Shown: piece by piece, positions 48,741 to 57,045 of the stretch | Layout: the number at the start of each line of letters is the position of its first letter | How positions within the stretch are numbered: position 1 is the first letter of the stretch | Assembly: GCA_030068145.1 (NCBI GenBank) | Contig: JAPJBO010000187.1 | Span: 238,482 to 302,481 of the forward strand | Reading direction: 5' to 3' | DNA from: Diplonema papillatum | Taxonomy: Eukaryota > Euglenozoa > Diplonemea > Diplonemida > Diplonemidae | DNA: 64,000 nt | Notes under the pieces: generated by a model | Told to the model about the DNA's origin: nothing | Seen by the model: only the letters and a program-made list of their open reading frames with translations | Databases searched by the model: none | Translations under genes and position numbers: made by a program

Positions 48741-50360
48741 ATGTACCACTTCTACCCCGTCGTGCCCTATGCGATGCTCCTCGTCGCTGTCAAGCTGTTG
48801 GCAACGTACTGCTATCGGAGTACTGATTTCGAAGTGCACCGAAACTGGCTGGCCGTGACCAGCAAAAGCGATGTTGCCGAGTGGTACGTGGAGAACACAA
48901 GTCAATGGACCCTCGACTACCCACCGAACTTTGCCTACTTCGAGCGCGGTTTGGCCTATGTTGCCGACTGGGTCGACCCGGCGATGACGGAAGTTGACAA
49001 CCTGTGCTATGCTTCAGAGGCGACCGTCATCTTCCAGAGGGTGACCGTCGTTCTCGGCGATGTCTTCCTCCTCTTCTCGGCCTATGCGCTGTTCAGTGTC
49101 TTAGTTCCGAGAGAGTCGGCTGTATGGGGCGCGGTGACGCAGCTCGTTTTCCACCCAGGGCTGCTGATCGTTGACTCCATTCATTTTCAGTACAACAGTT
49201 TCCTCTACGCGCTGCTGCTCATCAGCTTCTGGTTCGTTTCGCAAAAGCAGCTCGTTGCCGCTGGGATTGTCTTCGCGGTTCTCGTCTGCTTCAAACACAT
49301 CTTCCTGTACATCGCTCCGGCATACCTGATTTTTATGCTCAAGCGCTTCGTGTTCGCAAGCAACAACCCCGTCGCCGCATTTGCGACCGTCGGCACTGCC
49401 GTAGCCGCAACGGTTTTGTTGTGTTTTGCGCCGTTTCTTCACCAGATGGACGTGGTGCTCGCACGCATGTTCCCCTGGGGCCGCGGGTTGACTCATGCCT
49501 ATTGGGCACCGAATGTGTACGCTCTGTACAACACGGCAGACGTGCTCCTGCAAAAGATCATGCGGGTAGAGGCTGAAAGAGCGACCTGCGTGAACACACG
49601 CGGCTTGGTGGACAACTACGTGCCCGGTGAGCCGACACATGCGGTGCTCCCGTCGATCACGCCGAAAGTGAGTCTGGCATTGACGGCTGGCGGGCTTCTG
49701 TTCATGTCCTACGGGTATTGGAAACTTCGCGGGAACGGCATGCTGTGGAGATTCGCGCAAGGGAAGCACTGGGATGGTATCTACCTTGTTTACGAATTGG
49801 CGTTGCTGTGCGCAACGAGCAGCATCGTCTTCTTCACGTTTTCGTGGCACGTGCATGAGAAGGCGATTCTGATGGTATCGATCCCGCTGATGGTCCTGGT
49901 CCAGTGCGTTCCGCCGAGCCTGTCGGAAGTTATCAACAACGTCACACAAGCAGGAACCCTGTCCCTTTACCCGCTCCTCTTCGAACCAGCGGAACTCCCT
50001 TTCAAAGTCTGCCTCACGCTCGCCCTGTTCTTCGTTTACCCCCTAACGTACCCGACCCCGATCCCTCTCGAAGCATTGCAGACCACAATCCCGAAAGCCG
50101 ACTCGCAGCTGTACGCACATTTGCCCCATCTTTTCGTCGATCGGTTCCTTCTTGGTCTCACCGTGGCGGCGGCCTTGTATCAGTCCGTTCACGCATTTCT
50201 ACCGTGGGGTGGCGTGTATCCGTTTCTACCGCTTATCGCACTGTCCGCAACAGCAGCTGCCAGCCTGCTCCTCTCGTTTGCGCGGCTCGTGCACTTCTGC
50301 TCGACCGTGTGCTGTGGGTGGCTTTTGCATTGCTCGGTCTTGGCGCATTGTCCAACCTAA
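48741..50360 (+). CDS. ALG8: dolichyl-P-Glc:Glc1Man9GlcNAc2-PP-dolichol alpha-1,3-glucosyltransferase
   Basis: A 539-codon intronless gene, near the usual 520-580 of the family. ALG8 is an ER multi-pass GT-C enzyme of the ALG6/ALG8 family; it adds the second glucose to the lipid-linked oligosaccharide for N-glycosylation. Family wording runs the full length: STDFEVHRNWLAVT (27-40), WTLDYPPNFAYFE with Asp59 in the DYPP motif, HFQYNSFLYALLL, RGLTHAYWAPNVYALYN, and FSWHVHEKAILMVSIPLM. The HAYWAPN motif marks ALG8 rather than ALG6. Several long hydrophobic stretches are membrane segments. The start is right for the family, since only a short N-terminal helix precedes STDFEVHRNW. The last 40 residues are Cys/Leu-rich and less conserved, so a spliced or slightly different C-terminus is possible. 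Its presence argues against a trypanosomatid, which lack this step. Confidence 0.93.
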   Translation: MYHFYPVVPYAMLLVAVKLLATYCYRSTDFEVHRNWLAVTSKSDVAEWYVENTSQWTLDYPPNFAYFERGLAYVADWVDPAMTEVDNLCYASEATVIFQRVTVVLGDVFLLFSAYALFSVLVPRESAVWGAVTQLVFHPGLLIVDSIHFQYNSFLYALLLISFWFVSQKQLVAAGIVFAVLVCFKHIFLYIAPAYLIFMLKRFVFASNNPVAAFATVGTAVAATVLLCFAPFLHQMDVVLARMFPWGRGLTHAYWAPNVYALYNTADVLLQKIMRVEAERATCVNTRGLVDNYVPGEPTHAVLPSITPKVSLALTAGGLLFMSYGYWKLRGNGMLWRFAQGKHWDGIYLVYELALLCATSSIVFFTFSWHVHEKAILMVSIPLMVLVQCVPPSLSEVINNVTQAGTLSLYPLLFEPAELPFKVCLTLALFFVYPLTYPTPIPLEALQTTIPKADSQLYAHLPHLFVDRFLLGLTVAAALYQSVHAFLPWGGVYPFLPLIALSATAAASLLLSFARLVHFCSTVCCGWLLHCSVLAHCPT

Positions 50361-51756
50361 TGCGGGTTGCAATCGTGCTGTTTGGCTTTTGCACTGCTGT
50401 CCGGTCTTTGTGTCCGGATTTTGGCGTGCTCACTCCTGACGCATTGCCCGTGCTCTTTACAATCACTGTTCCTGCCTGTGCTGTGTCTAGCTTCTGCATT
50501 ACTTGGCCTAGCCTTTGCATTGCCAACCTCGTGATGCGTTTTACAGTTGCCACAAAAATGCTACAGATTCTTCTCGTTTCCTCGACCTGAGCACTTTGCT
50601 GGGTCGCATTTTGGCGCCGAGTTTTCACTTCGTGCGTGAAAAAATTGAAGTGCCGACTTCTGGGGGATTAGCTACTGTTAGATTCGGACCGCCGTCCGAA
50701 TCTGACAAGCCAAAACAGATAAGAAGCGAAAATCAAGCGAACTTTCACTCCAAATATATCGGTAGAGCCGACGCCCAGCGAGACTAGAGGCACCCGTTAA
50801 AGTTCGGGCGAAGCTAAGTTCTGGTGAAACAAAGTTCGGACGATGCTTCTTTAGCTCGAGTGATGCTAAGTTCTGGTGAAGCAAAGCTATGTTCTTGTGA
50901 TGCTCAGTTCGGGCAATGCCAAGTTCGTATGTTTTTTTACTGCTAACCGAGTGACGAAGGTGGCCACCTGCAACGCGCGTTCACTGCTGCAGTGTGTACT
51001 CGGACCGCCGCCCAGGCGGCTACCTAAAGTCACTCGTTTGTTTGTGTAGAGTCTCCGTTCTCTTCCAGACTTGCTTTGGACTACGACACATACTACTACT
51101 ACCAACGATTTAAAAGCTACAGTTTCTGCACTTTATTGGCTGCTCAACTGGGCCGGTAAAGCACGCAGACATCCAGGGAAAACCGAGGGGAACCTAACGA
51201 GAGAAAACCAAAATAAAGGGACTTTAAAGTTATCGACACAGCGCGCAGGCAATACAATGGAACGACCCGTACCAATGCGCAGCGTGCACGGGCGACGACC
51301 AATCTTGACCGTCTGGAAGGAGGCCGACCATTTGGACGAACGACACCAGTCGGACACAGCTCTGGACGGGCTACGAGCAACCTGCGCACATGTAGAGTGA
51401 CATGAGAGGGCAGCGACGAACGCGAATTTTAAAGGATATTTTTATCCGAGACTAGAGGTATGCTAATAGCTCTATCGAGCCAACCGTGCACTATCTGGCG
51501 ATGGTGGCATGAGCCACGGTTGGAGTTCTGCTCCATGCACAGGAAGATTCCGTCCTTTACATCTGAATGACACCTCAACACAAAAACAAGTTGTCGACAA
51601 CTAACAAGTAAAAAAATAAAACAAAACTACGCACTTCTTCTTTCCTAGTTTGACAAAAGGAACAAAAGAACGACTTGCCCGTACGAGTAAATGCAGTTCT
51701 CGCCCCCTGCATGTCTTCCGTAGTTGCTTACTCAAAAAAAAAACAAAATATATATA
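50361..51756. other. noncoding with tandem repeats and a LINE 3' end
   Basis: Imperfect units of GATGCTAAGTTCTGGTGAAG type run from about 50800 to 50930. At about 50940-51105 lies a second copy of the LINE 3' end seen at 42240-42368, ending CACATACTACTACTAC. Positions 51655-51750 duplicate 56883-56985, the start of the GC-rich LINE. No gene is seen. Confidence 0.55.
51655..51750 (+). repeat. duplicate of the leader of the GC-rich LINE
   Basis: AGGAACAAAAGAACGACTTG through CTTCCGTAGTTGCTTACTC matches 56893-56983 with one or two changes. It is followed directly by family Z rather than by LINE coding sequence. Confidence 0.85.
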
Positions 51757-52083
51757 TGAGACGATGCCAAACCCCCCCCCTTTGCACTAATAAAATATTT
51801 TTTGACGTCACTCCATACTGGCCCCGAACCCCCATCTGTGTGGCCCAAAACGGGTCCCAAACGGTTTTTGACGGGCTGAGTCGAGGTAAAGGGGTCTCTG
51901 AAGGCCCACGAATGGGCCCAGGTGGGCCCAGGTGGGCCCCGGAGCGGGCTCTCAGTGCGAGGGGGTGTGCCCCCAAAATGGGGTCATTTTCAAAGCCTCG
52001 CCACTACTCAAGCTAGTCAAACACCTTCTGGCCTCCAGCGGGAAACCCAGACTACACAACGACTACACGAGCACTCTGGCGAC

Positions 52084-52446
52084 AATGGCTTTCTGCTCAA
52101 AAAGCGAGTCCACGTCATAAAGTTCAAGTTTGTTGCCAAGGTTTCGGACAACCTGCCACTGGGCGAGTCAGATACTGACTGCTCAAGGTGTTCAGACGAC
52201 ATTGGCTCAAGTGCTTCCAGTGATGAACAGGAGACCGTGGCCGAGAAGATGCAGAAAAAGAGGACAAAGAAGAAAGAGATGTTTGCCAAGATGGCAGACC
52301 AGGAAATAAAAAACAGGGCCCGGGGAAAACATCCACCCAAGGAGAAGCCATCAGCAAAAGCCCAGGCCAAACCGCGTCCAAAGACATCCAAGTCCAGTGA
52401 ACGGAGTTCAGATGCAGCCCCTCCAAGCAAGCGTCAGAAAAAGTGA
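52084..52446 (+). CDS. Lys-rich ORF in the first Z unit
   Basis: The open frame enters from the terminal block without its own ATG, so the start is undetermined and may need splicing or a start inside the repeat. The protein is highly charged: VIKFKFVAKVSDNLPLGESD, an acidic Ser stretch with DTDCSRCSDD, then Lys-rich KMQKKRTKKKEMFAKM and the end PPSKRQKK, which looks like a nuclear localisation signal. No domain is known to me. It could be a captured host fragment or a DNA-binding accessory protein of the element. Confidence 0.4.
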   Translation, partial: NGFLLKKRVHVIKFKFVAKVSDNLPLGESDTDCSRCSDDIGSSASSDEQETVAEKMQKKRTKKKEMFAKMADQEIKNRARGKHPPKEKPSAKAQAKPRPKTSKSSERSSDAAPPSKRQKK

Positions 52447-53230
52447 AGTCGCCATCTCCACCTCTTGGTTCTTTTGCATTTTTCCACCTTATATTCTGCG
52501 TTTTCCTGGTAAGCACTGTGTTCTCAAAAGCGGGTGAAGCCGTATTCTAGGCAGGGCGCACTTGCACACCGCACATTCTAAGCGTGTGCCTGCCCACTGC
52601 TGGCGCTGCGCACATGGGGCTAACTGTGACCCCCGAGAGCATTCTTCGGCTGCAAGAGGACCCGCTGGTGGCTATCTACGGCGGAACACAGCCGATCTTG
52701 TCGTTTTGAAGTCTGGGATAAAAAAAATTTTGATGTCACCCCATACTGGTCCCGAAACCCCACTTGTGTGGCCCAAAACGGTTCCCAAACGGTTTTTGGC
52801 GGGCTGAGTCGAGGTAAAGGGGTCTCTGAAGGCCCACGAATAGGCCCAGGTGGGCCCAGGTGGGCCCCGGAGCGGGCACTCAGTGCGAGGGGGGGTGCCC
52901 CCAAAATGGGGTCATTTTCAAAGCCTCGCCACTTCTCAAGCTAGTCAAACACCTTCTGGCCTCCAGCGGGAAACCCAGACTACACAACGACAAGATCGGC
53001 TGTGTTCCGCTGTAGATAGCCACCAGCGGGTCCTCTTGAAGCCGAAGAATGTTCTCAGGGGTCTCAGATAGCCCTACTTGGCCACCCCGCCTGCAGCGCC
53101 TGCGGTGGGCAGGCACACCTTGTAAATAGAGTGGGTGCAGCAGGTGCACCCTGCCTAGAATCCGGCTTTACCAGCAATACGAATTAAGAATACAGGTTGA
53201 CCCAGGAAAACGGAAACTAAGAGAGGGAAA

Positions 53231-53575
53231 ATGCCAAAGATCACGGGTCTGGAGTTCGTGGAGTCATCGGTGAGAGCAATGCAGAAGTTGTCGCCGTTTC
53301 ATGAGGAAACGAGACGTGGTCAGTCCATGCAGAGACGACTCGTAGCCAGCAGGACCTTTTGCGAAAAGGTCTCTGGTGAGGACCTGATCGGTTTCTTTCT
53401 CGCCCTAATGACAGAGGAGGAGAACGTTGACATCTGGAAGCGCCTTTCTGGTAGGCTTTCAGAAGCCTTCAACAGCCTTGACGACGAGGCGAGCCGGCGA
53501 CGCATCGTGAGCGGTTTGGACTGGGCACGTGCCCGGTACAGGGCTGTTGGAATGGTCGTGGGTGACAATCTCTGA
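53231..53575 (+). CDS. small helical ORF in the second Z unit
   Basis: A complete 114-codon ORF with ATG start (context GGGAAAATGCC) and TGA stop, lying between inverted copies of block R. The product (MPKITGLEFVESSVRAMQKL to AVGMVVGDNL) has alternating charged and hydrophobic residues typical of a helical bundle. It shows no catalytic motif. I do not recognise a family. Either a captured host exon or an element protein; its intact state in an otherwise noncoding element is notable. Confidence 0.5.
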   Translation: MPKITGLEFVESSVRAMQKLSPFHEETRRGQSMQRRLVASRTFCEKVSGEDLIGFFLALMTEEENVDIWKRLSGRLSEAFNSLDDEASRRRIVSGLDWARARYRAVGMVVGDNL

Positions 53576-54566
53576 AAGAACCGGGGAAAGGCTGCCGAGA
53601 TTGGCGTTGGCGGGGGGGCCCACAGTCCTCATCTTGGTTCTTTTGAATTTTTCCACCTTATATTCTGCGTTTTCCTTGTAAGCACTGTGTTCTCAAAAGC
53701 GGGTGAAGCCGGATTCTAGGCAGGGTGCACTTGCATACCACACATTCTGAGCGTGTGCCTGCCCACTGCTGGCGCTGCACACATGGGGCTAACTGTGACC
53801 CCCGAGAGCATTCTTCGGCTTCAAGAGGACCCGCTGGTGGCTATCTACGGCTGAACACAGCCGATCTTGTCGTTTTGAAGTCTGGGTTTCCCGCTGGAGG
53901 CCAGAAAGTGTTTGACTAGCTTGAATAGTGGCGAGGCCCGAAAATGACCCCATTTTGGGGGGCTCTCCCCCTCGCGCTGAGTGCCCGCTCCGGGGCCCAC
54001 CTGGGCCCACCTGGGCCCATTCGTGGACCTTCGGAGACCCCTTTACCTCGACTCAGCCCGTCAAAAACCGTTTGGGACCCGTTTTGGGCCACACAGACGG
54101 GGGTTCGGGGCCAGTATGGGGTGACGTCAAAATGATATTTATTAGTGCAAAGGGGGGGGGTTTGGCATCGTCTCATATATATATATATATATATATGGTG
54201 TGATCCACCCTGGAGTTTTTCCGGGTTTGTGCCGGGTTTGTGCCGGGTTTGTACCGGGGGGGGGGGTCCGGGTTTTTTATTTTTTGTCTCCCCAGCACCC
54301 GCTAGCACCCTTGGTCGTGGAGATTTCAGGCTTCGCGGTGGATTTTGCCACGTTTCATGATCGTCTGGTGCTCGTGGGAGTTTGTCCCGCTCTTTGCGGT
54401 CCCTCGCCCTTCTGTTATGTTCAGCCTATGGGCTTCGGTATCGTGAATATTTTGTCGGTTTGAGGCCCCTTCTGTAGCTTGGAAAACGGAAAGAGAAGCA
54501 GCATCTCCATCGGATCAGAACGAGGGACAGAAGTTCCCACGCTCAACCCGCTCCGGAACAGAAGTC

Positions 54567-55165
54567 TGACGCGTTGCGGCGGCTGCGCCAATGCCTCCGT
54601 GTGCTGCCGGAGTGGCCACCACCGGGCGGGAGACCGGCCGGACGACGCCGACGACGAGAACGAGGCACCTGCACCTCCGGCGGGACCTCAACCGGCACCG
54701 GCAGCGCCCCGACGCGGGCTCCGACGCAAACGCGGGGAGACGAGCGAGGAATCCTCCGGCTCCGGCCAGGGAGACTCACCAACGATCGATCGCGCTGCGC
54801 CGCTACGGCGGCGTGCTGCGGAGGACCCTTCCGTCCCACGCACCCCCCCAGCGCGGCGGCGCCGACGCACTCAACTGCCAACGCCGCAACTCCGGGCCAA
54901 CACCCCCGCCCGACGAACGCCGCCCAATGCGCAGCCCCCGGCTGCGTCCATCCGACGCGCGAACCGACGCAAACGCGAGGAAACGAGCGAAGGGTCGTCC
55001 AACGATGGCTCCGGCCGGGAGGCCACAATGACACCCACTCGTAGGCCGCCTCCGCGGCGACGTAACAGACGCGTTCCATCTGCTGTGACGTAGACACGGA
55101 GTGTGCATAGTGCGTTGCTCAGGGTAGTCGAAGGCCTGACAATCACACTAATGCAACAAATTTAC
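54567..55165. mobile_element. 599-bp insertion with 10-bp target duplication
   Basis: AACAGAAGTC occurs at 54557-54566 and 55166-55175. Copy 1 of the host element has the site once and uninterrupted. The insert is GC-rich and keeps a plus-strand frame open through it to 55093, encoding a Pro/Arg-rich sequence with the repeats RGLRRKRGETSEESS, RTPPARRRRRTQLPTP and ANRRKREETSEGSS. Class unknown. Confidence 0.8.
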
Positions 55166-55559
55166 AACAGAAGTCGGCAACAAGCGGTTCGGACGGGCGG
55201 GTTCCCCGCCCATCAAGTACAACCGGTTTTCCCTCGCCTAGAAGGTGCTGTCGGATGGCTTAAGATGGCCTGAGCAGACTGCTACCTTTGGTTCCGCATC
55301 CTTTCAAACTGTGGCTGACCAAGCCGCTGTTTGAGCTCTGCAGGGGTTTTGATGCACTCCGAAATGCGGGTACCAACAACCCCGGCAGCTGGGAGGAATG
55401 GCTACCGAGCATGGGTGCGTGGCGTTCGTGGACGCGCAACTGCGTGCAAACAAGCGTCACGCAATTAGCAGAGACAGGTCACCACTCGTTCTGCAGTGGA
55501 GTTAGCATTAGCTCAATGTGTCGGGAGCAGTAGTTGTCGACTGAAAAGTAAGCACGTAC

Positions 55560-55945
55560 CGCGGATGCAGAACATCGATGCAGACGATGAGTGCCGCAAA
55601 TGCAGGGAATTCGAGGCCGTTCTACGAGCAGGCAAGATGGCAAGCGAGAGAGCGTGCCGTGCCTCAGGCAGGTCACTCGAAAACGGGGACCCGAAATGGA
55701 AGATTCACCCCCAGGAACAATACCCAGCGGACTGGAAGCGCAGGCAGGCCCGGATGGAAGCATGGGGTGAAGCAGAAGAGACAGAGGAGCGGAGAAACGG
55801 GGCCGCACCAGTGGCAGACCCGGACGTTGGGGTTAAACAATTGAAGAAGAAGTGTAAAGACGAGGAAACACCGACTCGGGCATACCGGCCGAGAACAGCC
55901 AATCATGGAACCCAGGGCACAAGGGAGGCTACGGCGCGGTGGTGA
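55560..55945 (+). pseudogene. RNase H LINE tail in copy 2
   Basis: The frame reads HVPRMQNIDADDE, then YPADWKRRQARMEAW, matching HVPREQNIDAD and YPSGWERKQARWKHE of the LINE at 30-32 kb; the intervening block is shifted. This is the same insertion as at 37556-37968, so it predates the split of the two TIR copies. Confidence 0.75.
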
Positions 55946-56451
55946 AGTAACGCTCGCTCGCTAGCATCCGGCAAGAGCCAGCATGACACACGAATTTGGA
56001 AATGATGCTTCATTTGGAAACAGCGAGGGCAGAGGGTTAATCTGCTTGTACTAGGCTCCTCGGTTCCCGTAGTATCGGGGGAGTTTGAGGCAATTGCTGG
56101 CTGGTGGTCGGTTGTAGTCCGTTGCGTCAAGCACAACCGGGCTTGCCCTCTGGAGGCTTTGGAAAATAGTGGTTCCTGTCTGTCAGAGATGTGCATTCAG
56201 CGCTGCAATGGCAAAGCATTCTGGGTACCTTCTGCGGTGGACCTACACTTTCGGTGCCGCCTTACATATTAATTGGTGTTGGTTTTTACTCGACAGGACC
56301 CTGGTGCAGTCTGTTTAGCTTGATTGCAGCGATCACCTGCCATAACCTGAAGGGGTGGTGCAAAATAAAAAATCGGACCCCCCTTGAGTTTTTCCGGGGT
56401 TGTGCCGGGTTTGTTTGCACCGGGCATATGGATCACACCAATAATATATAT

Positions 56452-56760
56452 CACCCATTCCACGAAAAAGTGTCACAGATTTTCCGTCTGAAAAGCAGCC
56501 CGTTTTGGGTCAAAATTTTGGAATTTTTGGGAAATTTTTTTTGGGATGGAAAGAGCTATCCCTGGCGATTATGGGCAAGCAATCAGCTCGCGTGGCGACC
56601 AAAATCTGGCGTGCAGATGGACAAAAGGTCGGTTTTGGGGCTGTTTCAAAAACCCAAAAAAAACGATTTCCGGCGGGAATCGAACCACCGACCCTCAAAC
56701 CCCTGTGTGGGTGTGGTAACCTCTGGACCATGGGCTAAAAAAGCGGCTTGTTCACACAGT
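56452..56760. mobile_element. family V fragment (copy 2)
   Basis: CATTCCACGAAAAAGTGTCA begins an end that matches the reverse complement of the right end of copy 1, including GGGATGG.AAGAGCTATCC. No second inverted end is found. Confidence 0.65.
56664..56735 (-). other. tRNA-like sequence in family V copy 2
   Basis: The reverse strand has an A-box-like ATGGTCCAGAGGTTACC and a good B box GGTTCGATTCCC with a closable T stem. Anticodon-arm pairing is ambiguous, so likely a tRNA-derived module rather than a functional tRNA. Confidence 0.45.
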
Positions 56761-57045
56761 ACTTGTACTGCTAGCGGAAATTGCTCCGCAGTAAAGGATG
56801 GCTTCCATACTTGATTGTATGGTCTCCCAACCATCCCCATCAGGGGACCTCAGAGGAGTGGAGTAAGGTGCCCTGGTGGCCCGAACTAAAAAAAAAACAA
56901 AAGGAACAAAAGAACGACTTGCCCGTACAAGTAAATGCAGTTCTCGCCCCCTGCATGTCTTCCGTAGTTGCTTACTCAAAAACAAAAAAAACAAAAAAAA
57001 CGCGAAATCGTTGAGAAAAGCACACACACACACACCAACACACGC

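Larger units (their letters stand above)
51757..54175. mobile_element. compound TIR element of two units (family Z)
   Basis: Outer ends TGAGACGATGCCAAACCCCC and the complement ending at 54175 sit in TA repeats. The terminal block T of about 290 bp occurs at 51757-52056, directly again at 52735-52985, and inverted at 53890-54175. A subterminal block R occurs at 52466-52715, inverted at 52986-53170 and again at 53637-53890. The simplest reading is two related elements joined tail to head near 52717, each with one small ORF between its arms. Confidence 0.75.
54196..56440. mobile_element. TGGTGTGATCC TIR element (copy 2)
   Basis: Ends TGGTGTGATCC at 54196 and GGATCACACCA ending at 56440, within TA-rich DNA that hides any target duplication. 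The body is the reverse complement of copy 1 (37277-38700), including the LINE tail, plus an inserted 599-bp sequence. Confidence 0.85.

Noticed and set aside
49101..49949. 282-codon minus-strand ORF opposite ALG8
   Set aside because: Shadow of the ALG8 frame; no motif and no start context.
52200..52220. TTGGCTCAAG resembling the end of the dinoflagellate spliced leader
   Set aside because: Only 10 bases match, inside a coding-like frame; no full leader or leader gene is present.
56790..56880. 5S rRNA-like block (GGATGGTTGGGAGACC on the minus strand)
   Set aside because: Only the box-C-like words match; the rest of a 5S gene is absent.
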